A DNA stretch of 64,000 nucleotides from Floccularia luteovirens (taxonomy: Eukaryota; Basidiomycota; Agaricomycetes; Agaricales; Squamanitaceae). Made by a program: the position numbers and the translations under genes. Location of the stretch: positions 434,001-498,000 of the forward strand of contig VSJF01000006.1 of NCBI GenBank assembly GCA_009739215.1, given 5' to 3'. The notes beneath the pieces are model-generated. The model was given only the letters and a program-made list of their open reading frames with translations, did no database searches and had not been told where the DNA came from. Shown here piece after piece: positions 12,601 to 24,459 of the stretch (positions are counted from its first letter, which is position 1; every line of letters starts with the position of its first letter).

Positions 12601-14560
12601 GATAGGCCCGGCTGAGGTTTCATATTTAGTCGAGCTTGCTGCTCCAGTCTTCGTGGGCACGCGATACTATAACACAGTTGGTCTCGCGAACATGTCGGGG
12701 AATAACAATCAGTGAGTAGAGTGAAAACTCCGGAGGGCAACGGAGCTTCATCAGATGTAATAGAGTCTTTTCGTTCCCTCAGATGGGGTGCGGGAGACGG
12801 GGAAGATGAGCCCTCCTTCTCCTGTAAGATAAATAACCATTAACAAATTATCTGTTTAATGGAAAAGAAATCTACCTCGGCAGAAGAACCTTGTCCAGAG
12901 GACCTATTCGTGTCATTACGTGCTGGTGCTGGTACAGTTGTGGCGGTATCATGTACAGTGGGTAACTCCCCACTTACAAAAGGACTAGGAAGCTTTGTCC
13001 TAAATTGGTACAATTCGCTAGCGCTGTCTCGCAGCCGATGGTCATATGTTACATCATGAAAAAACTTTTGCGCGTCCAGTGCGCGTCCAAGGAGAAGAGC
13101 CAAATTACGATCCGTGGTCTTGATAATATACGCAATCTTGTCTACAGCTTCCCGACCATCAAACGCATCCTTGTAGGTTAGACCATCCTTAACTCTGTCA
13201 GTGATTGGTATGCGATCACGAAAGGCTTGCGCAACACGGGATAAGAGGGCTGGGTACACGATCGGTGTTTTCTTCTTCGCTGGCCGTAAAGATACAGGTG
13301 AATCCCTTCCTTCGTTCATGGAAGGTATAGTGGTAGCAGGTCGTGAATTTTTTTTCTGTTCCATCATGGCACGCATCGGTGCGGAAGACATCGACATAGA
13401 CCGATCTTGCGCATTACGATCTCGACGTGGTCCATATTGTGGCATTGTCCGCGTGGACTCAGGACGATTTTCGGGGTGGTAATGAGGATGTATGATCAAC
13501 CAGGGTGAATGATTGATCGGCTATAGAAGATGATGGGGAAGTGCTTGCAATGGACAAACGCAGCGAGAGGTTTGTAGTGGTGGTATCAACGTGCAAGGGG
13601 TATGACTATGCATTTCCTGTTAGAAACGAAATGCGCTACCATGAGATGAAACGGAAACGGACTGAATTTATGCTTTCATTATGCGAAGTTTGGCGCTGAT
13701 GCTGTGAACTGAATTTGGAATCAGCATTGGCTACACAAGGATGCAAACCGTTAGAAGTGTGATGTGAAATATAAACAAGACCACGCACCCGTTTGATCAT
13801 GTCGTGCCCAAGGAAGCTCACTGCCGCCTTCATCTGTGCCAGGATCACTGGTATTACTACCATTCAGTCCAAAATCTATGCCAAGACGACCATCATCCTG
13901 CTCCAACGTCACACCCAGCACAGGAGGGTTGTACGACCTCGTGGACCCCCCATTCTGACTGAGAGAATGGTGTGTTCGATCCGAAGGAACCGGTGATCCT
14001 CGATACTTTCCCCTGTCTCCCGGTGAGCCGCCCGGATTGTCCTGGTATACCTGAGCCTGATAAGCTTGAGCAGGTGTAAGACCAGGTTGATTGTATACTT
14101 CTTCTTGAGGTTCACTAGGCGGCGACATGATAATCCCTGATGAAGAATTACTGATAATGGATCGAGCGCGGGTCGAACCTGGTGGAGCTAAGGAATTGGA
14201 ATAGGCATAACCGGCAGGTTGTTGGTGATTGTAAGGGTTTGGTTGAAGATGAGAAGGTAAGTTGGGATAAGATTGTTGCCTATAGCCAGAAGGGGGGCCA
14301 TGAGGCTGAGAGGAAGAAAACGCGGTTTGATTGTAGGGCTGTTGCGCGTAAGAGGAATAGGAAGTTCGCCTATCTTGATTTGGATCATAGAACTGCTGAG
14401 AATAAGGATATGGTTGGGACGCAGGTTGAGGTGGAAGGTAGTTTGGGTAGTTTTGGGGCGGCAAAGTTGTTTGATTCTGAAGTGGACCTCGACGACCAAA
14501 GATGGATTCATAAGCAGCATGGCGTTTATCTGGCTGCCGAGGGCCGAGTGGTTTGTCCAT
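9610..14560 (-). CDS. ROM2: Rom2-like Rho guanine nucleotide exchange factor (DEP-DH-PH-CNH)
   Basis: Activates the Rho1 GTPase in the cell-wall integrity pathway. Starts MDKPLGPRQPDKRHAAYESIFGRRGPLQ style (first residues only) with a long Gln/Pro/Ser-rich, presumably disordered region to about 13790. A DEP domain follows (VYPALLSRVAQAFRDR, DAFDGREAVDKIAYIIKT; about 13260-12960). The DH domain is at about 12460-11700 (RQEAINEVIYTERDFVRDME, FWNIHDIIAVGTRLRDAL, QLVFKPGEEV). A PH domain spans about 11640-11050 (GLLQKRDGEIQTYLFDHALL, QRKWLEAIAKQQ). A CNH domain reaches the end (CVGCSRGFEIVDLETLETQG, EFAFYVNRNGRRSRKDFIVF, PYVLAFEPSFVEIRHI). The link between the N-terminal exon and the DEP exon (13500-13790) needs an intron arrangement I could not settle; two genes remain possible but unlikely. 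Confidence 0.88.
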
Positions 14561-15690
14561 AGCTCAGAAAGAACCAGAGACAAGAAAGAACGATGAGCCA
14601 ATGACTATAACACACCAATGAAGGATCAGAAAGCGGCCAAAGCAATGGCGATTGACAATTGCTAACGGTTGTTGCCAGAAACCGGTGATAGCCAAACGGG
14701 GCCATCGGTCACTTGACCCTGATCCGGTTCTGTTCAGCTAACCCTCATCCTCAGAAAATAATCGCGGCAGATGTGCCTTGCGATATCTTACAATCAATTG
14801 CACCATATGCTACAACAAGCTGCTCCTCATGCAGTTGGTAATACCCGCCTGAAGAAAGTTTCGGCCTCCAATGCTTTCATTAAGTATACCTTTTGCCAAG
14901 TAACTTTGATCATTCGTCAAAATGACATAATGATGCCACTCCATCGTTTCCAAATGCACGACTACTGGGATTTCATTTCATTCCGCGGTTTTTTGTGGCA
15001 TGTTCGTTCATATGTCCACAGAATCCATGCTTGCCTGAATCTCTGCTGTTTATAAAAAAAACGTAGCTACTACGTATTGTTGTTCGCAAAATAAAGGCAG
15101 AAAAAGCCGTAATACAGAAAGAAATCAAGTACCGTTCATAGATGTGTAAAATTGATATCAAAACAAAGATCTATTCTCATCCTATAGATCAAAGTTGGAT
15201 TCTTATCTTCTCATATATGACGCATATTGACCACACCAATTCTCATGTTATTACGTCAAGCCTGACCTACTAGTCCACACGGGTCAGTTTGGTCGTGATG
15301 AACAGTAACAATTTAAAGCACTCAACGCTATCGGCTGATTCAATCGGTCGGCCAGCGTCGTGCAATATAGTCTCTGAAAAGAGGTGAAATATCTGACCTC
15401 TGCTCACAGGAACAGTTCCGGGGTAGAACACGAAGGACATCATGTAGAAGTAGAGGTAATAAAATATCTATATTCCAAATATTAGGGGGAGCTATAGACG
15501 TAGAAGGCACATAATATCCAAGGACACTTATGTATATGTAATCAGCGCCAGCCCTCTTATCTCTCCCTTTTAATAGATATTCCTAACTGTGCAACATGGC
15601 ATCGACGAGATTATAAATACTAAAAACCCTTTACTATTTAACTGAAGGTTAGCTTGTCTAGATGAAGTACAAATAGCTTCTATAGCCACG
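14561..15690. other. Intergenic stretch without a recognisable gene
   Basis: About 1.1 kb upstream of the RhoGEF gene. Only short, unconserved open frames are present, and I see no RNA gene. The half next to 14560 presumably carries the RhoGEF promoter. The remainder is AT-rich and leads into the pseudogene. Confidence 0.5.
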
Positions 15691-16235
15691 CCCACAACTG
15701 AAGGCACAGTGCCTTATATTGTCAACAGCATCGAGTATCACACCCGAATCAGTCCTACCCATAGTGCTACTTGAGGGACCAGGCATCTCACACCAGGTTG
15801 TGCTCCATTTCGTTGATATTGCCAACACTGAACCTAGTTAACGCCCTGTTGTCCTATATGATCAAATTGGTAGCGGAAGGTCTTCCTGTCTACGTTGTCC
15901 TCTCTATATTTGGCGACCGCGAGACTGGGGGAAGGTGGTGATGCAACAGTTTTCAACAAGCTGTGAGTTCCACTTCTCAGCAATTATTTCAATGCATATA
16001 TCTTGTTCACAGATTCGGTGAAGTCCTAAAAGGCTGGTCTATCATTGATCGTCTTTCGGGGATCCACGTCCCGACATTACTTAACAATGGCAGTAAAGAT
16101 ATAGCACGGGACAATACCTGCAAAGAATATTTTTGGAAAATATCCGGTAAAGTGCGCTGGGTGACTATGGAAAATACAAGCCATCTGCAGTATTATGAAG
16201 ATAGGGAGCGTTTCATGGAATTACTACGGGAGTGA
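15691..16235 (+). pseudogene. Prolyl-aminopeptidase-like alpha/beta hydrolase remnant
   Basis: Fragments of a proline-specific peptidase of the alpha/beta hydrolase fold remain in order. They are TTEGTVPYIVNS near 15700, VLLEGPGISHQVVLHF (normally HGGPG) near 15765, PVVLYDQIGSGRSS near 15850, and the C-terminal part FGEVLKGWSIIDRLSGIHVP, TLLNNGSKDI, KVRWVTMENTSHLQYYEDRE, ending at a stop at 16235. A stop codon and frame changes separate the first pieces. The middle of the enzyme, including the catalytic-serine elbow, is absent between about 15900 and 16010. The C-terminal His lies in the HLQ segment. The remains cannot encode a working enzyme. Confidence 0.75.
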
Positions 16236-16359
16236 ATAGATAATATCGATTCATTCTGAGCTGAACCTGCAGTACACAGCGAGAAGTAATAGAAGGAGCA
16301 TGGGAGGATTGTATGTGTAAGGGTTTGAAGGTTCTCCCGCCAGTTTACTTTTATGTATA

Positions 16360-16387
16360 CTAGCGTGTTACCCGTGCTTTGCACGGG
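16360..16387 (-). mobile_element. Helitron-like 3' terminus (hairpin followed by CTAG)
   Basis: Read on the minus strand there is a perfect 7-bp hairpin (CCCGTGC-AAA-GCACGGG, 16387-16371), then seven bases (TAACACG), then CTAG (16363-16360) followed by T. This matches the Helitron 3' end: a subterminal hairpin 7-12 bases before CTRR, with insertion between A and T. The element would extend toward higher coordinates, but no Rep/helicase coding sequence follows, so only a non-autonomous or decayed copy could be present. Its 5' TC end was not found. Confidence 0.5.
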
Positions 16388-16839
16388 GAGCCAATCATGA
16401 TCATACTACTCAGTTGGCTCGGCCAATCATATTGCCCAGATAGCTCATGTGACTTCACGTGATCTTAACGACCCAAGTCGTTTATTATATCGTTTATTAT
16501 ATCAGATATTCTCTTGATGAGCTATTCCAATCGGAAATGATCCTTTCCGAAGATTCATTCAAATGATGAAACAAAAAATAATCAATTGCTGAGTTATTCC
16601 GTTATCACTCTGAATCAATTGTCTCGTACACGAACAATACACACAAACTCGACCTATAAACGCAAAGTTGTGAATAACATCAAAAAATCGATTCAATGAC
16701 GTGAATTATCGTTTGCACCAGTTTGACGTGGAAAATTTCCGTACATACACGGTAGATATATATATTGTCAGGTATAAAATGGGCCTAAGTAGCCAGTTGC
16801 AGTCCGTGAGTAGCCATCTTCGCAACTGTGTAATGTAGT
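16388..16839. other. AT-rich non-coding stretch, possible body of the Helitron-like element
   Basis: No coding potential. It holds a direct 12-bp repeat (cgtttattatat twice, 16479-16502), a TCACGTGA site at 16455-16462, and AT-rich filler up to the stop codon of the DUF4436 gene. Confidence 0.4.
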
Positions 16840-18355
16840 TTATACGACTTTCTTTTGAGAGGGCTTCTCAGGTTCATCGTCATCCTTTTTAAGAACAAGC
16901 ACGGCGAAAAGGAAGACACCCTATTGAATATTAATTATATCATACTCACAACCTGAATGATGAGTTGCCACTTACAGTTAATGTAATAATTGCGAGACAA
17001 GGAAGGATTCCAACAAAGTCTGTGAACAAGCGCGGTGGTTAAATAGGCAGAACAGTAAGTAAAAAATACACACCAATGATAGCACCTGGATCAGAAATGA
17101 AATTAGAAACAGTTCAAATCCGAAAATACAGAACTATCTACTTACCAAATCCTGAAGGTGCTCCAGGCATAGATGACCGGAGACTGGTAATTGCAAAGAG
17201 GGTTGCAATGGGGATAACATATGCTTCTTTGGGCTGTTTATATCCGAATGCTTCTTTCATCACAGATCCGACAAAGATCAGAGTGATCAGCCCTACAATG
17301 AGTAGGGTTAGAGGCATCCCACTATAGCAGAAGTGGATAGACCACTCACAAACACCAATTACAATAACAAAGACGTATGCCTTAACCAAGGAGTTTCGAG
17401 AAAATATGAGGACATCGTTAATGATGCCGTCTGCGCTACCTAGCTCGGTATCTGTGGTAAAGCCGCTACAAGTACATGTCAGAGGGGTGGTGTTAAGTTC
17501 AGATACTGGGAAACGTACACGGCAATTCCTGCGGTGGATGACCTGACCAAGTTCACGGGGCTGTTGTTCGTATCGTTTGCGTACATGAATAAGGCGGCAG
17601 TGTATCTGTATGTTTGATAAACCACCTAATACTTGTCAGGAAGAGTATTGATAGACTCACTGATCAAAAGGATAATCCTGAAGACTAGCGCCTTTGCTTC
17701 CTCCTTTTGTAAACATCGAAGCAGTAGTACGGAATGCTGGAATGCTGCTTAAAATGTCGAAGCTAACTTTGGGATCCCAGATGAAAACTGGGTCCGAAGG
17801 TTGTGTGTTTGTACGATTCTTCTCTGCATTGTCACCACCTTGCTTGATAAGATTTCTAAAATGATACCAAAATCAATACAAGAAACACATGGCAGCAAAA
17901 TTAAAACCAACTGGTCATAGTAAATGCTGACCGTCGTACATTCATCTGGTATGTCGGCCGAGGTCGGGTTTTCAACGTCCGGCATCGAGCTGTAACACGT
18001 GTCGTCGAGAACAAACCAGTTCAGGACCATGCTTGATGCTACTGGGTCTACAGACAGTAACTCCATCTGCAATGACACCTTTTGGGAGACCAAAATGAGC
18101 CCATGTCAACATATAAAATATCAAAAGAACACTCACAGACCGACGTCCATTTCCTGGATCCGCATCAACAGTCTCAAGACTACGAACTCTGAGCTCCCAT
18201 CCAATGACAACACCGACAATAATACATATGCTGGCTATAACCGCAAAGGTGTACCAGGATACCCTGGTTCTGTTCTCTGAGATGAACTGACGAATCTTTG
18301 CACATCGAGAATTGGAGGGTGGTGGGGCTTCGTTTTTCTCAGAGCCTTCAGACAT
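16840..18355 (-). CDS. DUF4436-family transmembrane protein
   Basis: Starts MSEGSEKNEAPPPSNSRCAK and has a first membrane segment (VSWYTFAVIASICIIVGVVIGW). An extracytoplasmic region follows, with MELLSVDPVASSMVLNW and the DUF4436-like LQDYPFDQYTAALFMYANDT. Further hydrophobic segments are SLVKAYVFVIVIGVCEW, PLTLLIVGLITLIFVGSV, and IPIATLFAITSLRSSMPGAP, then FVGILPCLAIITLTGVFLFA. The end is a charged tail DDDEPEKPSQKKVV. The arrangement (one N-terminal segment, a beta-rich domain with a YPFDxY motif, three C-terminal segments) is that of the fungal DUF4436 family, which has no known function. Multiple introns; the C-terminal exons are small. Confidence 0.72.
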
Positions 18356-19554
18356 GTTGAGTGCGGGGGGTTACGGGCAGAAAAATTATGAAGAACGCCA
18401 GGAAAGGTGTGGAATTTAAAGGGCAACGAAGTATAACTTAGCGCTGAATCACAGCTGATTCACACTGGTAGGGCTGCTTTCTGTCCCTACGTAATTAAAC
18501 GGATTGTGTAACTGCACTTTGTGAGGCAACAGGGCCGACCGAGCCTTACCGTATTAAATATCATCACTTGAAGCTTGAACAGGAAATAAAAATAGGGAAT
18601 CGCATCGTATGTGTAGCTCGATTCGACAACATCGGGCTGACCGATAAGATATATGGAAAATGCTAAGAGAGATGGGGTTGTGGGCAATTAACGCCAAGCT
18701 TTATTCTTTGTTCTTGGGTTAAAGGGACAGTTTAACACCTGACAAAGAACTCCAATAAAAAGCGCTGGTACAAACAAGAAATAATACTGGCACTGCTTTT
18801 GCAACTATTCTTATCCCCAATGTTCAGCATTATTTTCGCGCGGTAAACAAAGGGAAAGAATTTTAAAAGGTCAAATGTCACAGACAAAAAGTACCAGACA
18901 TCAAAAGATTTGCAAAAATCATTTGCTGTTCTCGCGGACAATATTATATGATTTCCATGAGTTGAAAGGAAACGCCCGAGCGACAAGTTTCGTTTCGGAC
19001 GCTGGGTGATGACCTCCTTCGGTAAATGTGTGTGATTTCTGGAAGGGTCCATATTCCGTCAAATTCTAATCCCCGGTTGCTACGATCATCACTTGTTGAT
19101 GCCAAGAGGTAGAATGACAACCACCGTTGACTTTAACTTGTAAGAAAATTCCATGACTGAAAGAGTAACAAGGCGCTTGCCAGTAGTGGCAGCACGCAGT
19201 TATTGGTTGGAGACCAGCTCAGTCTCCAGGCCCAAAGTGACTATTGTTGGTTAAACGATCTCACCGCAAGCGACACATGTAATATGTTTCTGTTGGATGC
19301 TCCTTGTACTTTGTGATATTAATCGGTGATAGGCTCGGTCCCTTTCAGTAGTGAATCGCTACTTGATCCTGGAGTCAATACACCTGCTGGTACTGTGCAT
19401 AGCAGCAAATTAGGTATAGAGCATTTCTCCCTTGCGGCCAATTACGCCCTTTGTACGAGTAAAGTGTGATATTCACCAAACCACTGATTTCCAATTACAT
19501 GTTCAAACATATTAATCTCGGGGGTCGATAGAGGGCGAACAAAGATGCTAGATC
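18356..19554. other. Intergenic stretch without a recognisable gene
   Basis: About 1.2 kb between the start of the DUF4436 gene and the stop of TRM82, both on the minus strand. Short open frames here show no family resemblance. I found no tRNA, repeat array or hairpin terminus. It includes the 13-mer CCAATTACGCCCT (19438-19450), also found at 57891-57903. Confidence 0.45.
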
Positions 19555-21661
19555 TTATCGATCATCTATAGCAATATAGTCTTTTAGCTCAGACCTGGCT
19601 CTTTTCACCTTCGGCTCTTCCTTGTCCAGGTGGACCGACTCTTGTGTATCTAATCCTACACCTACCACTTTTGCCTTTGCTTGAACCGCCAACTTACTTT
19701 TCAGACGTCCCAGGGCCTTCTTGCTCGTGGGTTCCGTGACAATCGGTCGATCTGCTTTACCCTTGCCTTTCGCAGTATTACTCATGCTCGGCGTACCCTG
19801 CCTTGTGTCTCCCTCATCGCCTTCGTCCCCAACATCTCCTTGGTCACTTCGGTATTTAGGCATACCTGTTAAATCTGCGTAGAGATCTAGCTTTCGAATG
19901 TTTTCTGAGGTATCTGGAAGAAAATTGGAATGTGCATTATTAAATGAAATTAGATGAAAGATACACCAAGTTATAAGCGCTCACCGGAGATTAAGCTCGG
20001 GCCATTAAGGCTCGTGCACAGAGGCGCATAGCCTCCATCTTCTGACATATCCATCAACTAGAAACAGATACAAATCAGCCGGATTAATGATCGTAGCAAA
20101 GCACAAACGCATAACGCACCGCTCCCGCTTTGAATTTTACAACTCTAATCATACGAAGAGAACCAAGAGTGCCACTCTCCTCCATAGCTCCCTTAGTATG
20201 TATGGAATTTTCGCCATCTGAAGTCCACTCGGCATCTAAACATACTAGCACCACATCTTCCGCTATAGAGAAGTCGATTACTGGCACCCTAAAGTCATAA
20301 TGCAGGATAGGAAGGTCGGGTGATGCACTCTCGGGATCAAGTGCCGATGGAGGTTCGGATGAGTCTTCGGGGAATGGCAAGGCAAACAGTGCCGTGGCAC
20401 TATTCAAGGGAAGCAAAAGGAGATGTCATCTTCGCATCAACCTGAGAGGGGGAAGGACGTACCCAACTGCACAAAACACGAGGTATAATCTACCTTCTGA
20501 GTGCAGACTGCTTATTTTATGTACCACAAGAACTTTCTGTCCTTCTGAATCGTCTTCACGAGGGTTGACATCCTCACTACCATCATTGTCTTCTTTTTCT
20601 TCCTTATCTTGACCTTTAACACCTGTATTTCCTTCTCTTGTGGTTTTCCCCTTTTCTTTCTCTGGCTTCCGTTTCTTCCCTGGGCCCATTTGCCGCCGCC
20701 TTGTACGAACAGCGATGTAATGGTCCACTGCTTCTGCGATCTGCACCACGCGCACTACTTCGCCGCTCATCCAATCCCATATCATGAGATATGGATCGCC
20801 ACCACCAGAAACAAGCCGCGAAGGAGCTGAAGGAGGTATATATAGTGCCGAAACAAATCTGAGGGTATTAGGACATGTCTATGTGATGGATGTGTACTGT
20901 TGATAACCTACTTTCGGTGACCTAAGCAATACCTCTCAATGTTGTACCCCTCTGGATACCAACTCACACGGATATGTTCATCACGGTCTGCGGTGAGGAT
21001 GTACAGTTCTCCAGGCGCGAGGAGGAGGGCGTTAAGTGGTGACACATGCCCGAGAATGAGGGTCCCATCGGAGGGGTTTTCATGGGAAGAGAGAGCATCA
21101 CGCTTTTGTTTGGCGGTTGGTGGGGTGTATTTGAGTGGATAACTACATGATACGATTGATTATGTAGGGCTCAGAAAGCGAACTTCATTGCAGAAACTTA
21201 CCTGAACACATCGCCGAACTTGTCAGCGACAAGGACAGTCTGTCCGTCAGCGGTAAAACATATCGCAGTCGGTTTCTTTGGTAGCTCTCTTTAACAAAGG
21301 TGAATAAAACACGGGACACAAAATCAAACATAACTTCACCTCTCATTAACCAGGGCAAGCCCGTCAATACTGTATATCCTAAGCATCTTATCGTCAGCCG
21401 TCGTCGCCAGGTGCAACTGGTACGCGTCAATAGCAGCACATCGCACTGGGCCGGCTTTTAAAAGAGCGGCACGGTTCTCATGATCATCTCGCGTTGAATG
21501 CAAGACCGAACCAGTCCTATTCGCTCGGGAGGTGGTTAGGTTCGCTGTTTGATATGCGGGGACGAAGCGTACGTTGTAGATATAATGTGAATATAAGGAC
21601 CTGCAATTGCTATTGTATGGGAGGGACCTGGGAGAAGGTGCGTGTATGGGTAGAATGCCAT
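19555..21661 (-). CDS. TRM82: Trm82/WDR4, WD40 subunit of tRNA (guanine-N7) methyltransferase
   Basis: Non-catalytic partner of Trm8; together they make m7G46 in tRNA. Exon 1 reads MAFYPYTHLLPGPSHTIAIA then GPYIHIISTT. A 56-nt intron (GTACGC donor, CTAAC branch, AATAG acceptor) joins it to GSVLHSTRDDHENR. Trm82 signatures follow: LPKKPTAICFTADGQTVLVA, DKFGDVFSYPL, LGHVSPLNALLLAPGELYIL, TADRDEHIRVSWYPEG, YCLGHRKFVSALYIPPS, and SGGGDPYLMIWDWMSGEVVR. A Lys/Glu-rich insert (GKKRKPEKEKGKTTREG) near 20640-20680 interrupts the propeller. The C-terminal exon is basic and low-complexity, ending RARSELKDYIAIDDR. The start is chosen because the upstream reading lacks the family N-terminus. Confidence 0.92.
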
Positions 21662-21738
21662 ACAACTTAACAGTGATATATGGTACTATACTATTCAGAT
21701 TCAAGAAACTCCTTTTTTCCGAGATAATCATAAATTTT

Positions 21739-21746
21739 TCACGTGA
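21739..21746. promoter_or_regulatory. TCACGTGA palindromic E-box upstream of TRM82
   Basis: A perfect TCACGTGA palindrome lies 78 bases upstream of the TRM82 ATG, identical to the site upstream of the chitin deacetylase. Confidence 0.35.
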
Positions 21747-21915
21747 TCAATTTATTTACAGTGGGCACTTATACTGTATGACATTGGTAGCATACATTGT
21801 CTGTTGGGATGTGGATAAATCGTGGCGCGCGTGTATTGCAGTAAACATTGTTCAAACGTGTTGAATTCTACATTTGCCTAGAAAAGACAAAACTCCAGAA
21901 CCGAAAAAAGTAATT

Positions 21916-24389
21916 TCATGCACCTGGCACTGTAGCACTACTAGAGTCTACAGCTGCACTAGTGTTGGTATCATTGATGACATGGGCATACATCCCGCTT
22001 TTCACACCCGGAATAGCTCCTTGTGAGAATGCTCTCACTTGATATCGCGAGTTTGGTACGCTACTGCACATCAGGTTGGATTTCTTTTCATATAAATATG
22101 GGAAACTCACTTCGCGCGCATCACCGAAGACGGGCCTATAGCACCTTTTGCTAATCTTGCGAAATTAGAAGGGAACAAAGGGTTGCCTGGTGCTCTGTCC
22201 CCTAATGATAAGGGTAAGAGCGTTTCATTAAGTATCACGCTGCTTCCCATCATACGTGCAGCAAGACTCCCGCTAGATTCTGAGCGACGGAACGGACCAA
22301 CAGAAGATGAGGATGAGAATGAGCCACTGCGTGAATGAGTACCATGGGCATCACGAATTACAGGGGTAGGTGCTTGATGGGAGAATGAGGCGCTTCGTGA
22401 ATGTGCATGGAAAAGTGGGGACGAGCTTGCATTAGACTGTGAAAGAGGTTCTCCGGCTGAAGAGATGACAGGATATACGTATGGATATGGCGGAAGCGGA
22501 GATATTGGAGATGGAATGGATACAGCTGAAGCCTGTGCGGGTAGTGGTGCGGTCGAAATGCGTAAACCTTGGATTTGAGAAGGTGCGACGAGCGGAGCAT
22601 CGTCTTCATTTACATCTGGAACAAGTTTAGCATCTTCATCCCCTGTTTCGCTTTGTTCATTCTGCTTCTCATCCTCCTCCTCCTCCTCCTCTTCTGCTCC
22701 CTCTGCAATGTCACCAAGTCCATCGTTCAACCCTTCTCCGCCAGTTGTAAGTGAAGTTGGGAGAGAAAGAGGTGGTGGATGAGAGTTGATTCCTACGTCC
22801 CCGGATAACGGAGCAAGTAGAGGCTCGATAGTCACGTAAGAGTCCTCTGTAGGATATGGAGAAGACGTGTACTCTCGCTGCTCCTCAAACGCTAACTCTT
22901 GCACTTTGTTTATCTCACCAAACTCTGTTTCCACGGGAGGTGTGTGTGCTCTCGCGTCCGCAGGAGTAGGCGCGATAGTGCTCAAATCGGCTTCCGTATC
23001 ACTAGGCTCACTAGCAGCAGGAGCATTGGAATCCACATCGCTAAGCCCGCGCAGGCGTTCATCAACCTGAGCCCTGAATTGTGCGTCTGCATCCGATCCA
23101 GCACGCGCTTCACGCGCCCGTCGTGACATCATAACATATGCTTTAGCGTTGCTGGGTGCGCGAGAAAGGACAGGGGAGTCTATCACAGCATCCCAGTCGT
23201 CCCAATGACCCCTCGCAGCGTGTCCGCCATCATCCGATATATCTGACGTATCTATGCTACTCAGGCTAGAGCTTGCATCGCTTCTTGCACGGAGTGCGCG
23301 TCCGCGCATACGCCCACGATCGATCCTTTCTTGTGTAACGGAGTCGTGCGAATTGAAATCATAATCTATATCGAGTTCAGGAGGTACACCAAGCGCGCCT
23401 TTGACGCGTTCCCAGATGAGTTCCGAATGGGAAAGTATGCATTTACGCGCGGCAATTGCCCAGATAAAGTCGGGTGCTATGTCCCGATCAAATTGAGTAA
23501 GGTGTTGCACAAGTTGTCTATATGTCCATCGTGCAGGATCGCGTGGAAGTTCTATAGGAAAACTGTCAGCTGAAGTAGGAATTGGATCAAAATCTGATTT
23601 GGGGAAGGTTTGGGCAAGTAAAGTGAACAACTTGACATCTGGAGGAGAGGAAATCAGTGCGGTAACTTCTGTGGGTCGGTCAATGAAAGGAAGAAAAATG
23701 TCATCTGGGAGGGGGGTAAACGTCGCCGGTTGTGTTGATGATGAATGGGCTGGACCGTGGTATGGGGATGAAAGAGGGGAACGCGGTGACGAAGGGCCAG
23801 AACGTGGGGAAGAAGCGACAGCTGATTGTGATTGCGATTGTGACTGCGTGTATGCGAAGGCCTGCGCCAAAGCGCGAGGAGTTGTAGACTGGCGAGCGAG
23901 TTCAACAAGTTGTTCTGGGTTAAGACGGGGTTTCGATGGAAAGGCGGGTGCACCTGTTAGGCGAGGAGATGCAGGGCGAAGACGCGGAGACGAGGAAGGG
24001 CTGTGTGAGCCGTCTTTCCCTTGTGAAGGAATCTGGATCGGAGGAGAAGCTTGTGCGGCAGCAGGACCGCCTGGGGCAGGCCCTTGTGGAGAGAACGAAG
24101 AAAATGCAAAGCTAAGGCGTTGTGGCTGTGTGTTCTGATCTTGAGCTTGATGAGAAGATTGAGAAGGAGCAATGCGTCTGTGAAGACGACGCTGAGAGAG
24201 AGCAGGAGATGGAGGATCATGTAGGGTAGGAGGCGGTGTTATTGGGGTCGGGGAAACACGAACAATAGTGAGCTTAGAAGACGAGGAACGATTTGGGTTA
24301 AGGTTAAGATCAGGATGTTGGTTGAATGGATCAAGTGCAGACTGTGAGCCACGACGAGCAGACAAACGACGAGCAGGAGATGAAGACAT
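21916..24389 (-). CDS. Unknown Ser/Pro-rich fungal protein, about 820 residues
   Basis: Not recognised. One large exon starts at MSSSPARRLSARRGSQSALD and runs to a GTGAGT donor at about 22109. A short intron ending TGTGCAG follows, then a last exon reading NSVPNSRYQVRAFSQGAIPG and ending SSSATVPGA, which avoids an apparent stop at 22107. The N-terminal third is Ser/Pro/Gln-rich. A compact conserved-looking core lies near residues 275-350 (LPRDPARWTYRQLVQHLTQF, DFIWAIAARKCILSHSELIW, ERVKGALGVPPELDIDYDF). After it comes an Arg-rich and acidic region with a glutamate run (EGAEEEEEEEDEKQNEQ). No signal peptide or membrane segment. Only 70 bases separate its ATG from the stop of the TMEM97-like gene upstream, so its promoter must be very short or overlap that gene. 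Confidence 0.75.
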
Positions 24390-24459
24390 TGTTGAGCAGA
24401 GAGAGAAGATTGATCAAAGTGGATGAGAATAGAAATGTATAGCATCACATGACTTATAT

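Noticed and set aside
23599..24138. A 179-residue plus-strand open frame
   Set aside because: It lies opposite the large unknown minus-strand exon and has Gly/Asp/Arg-biased antisense composition with no motif.
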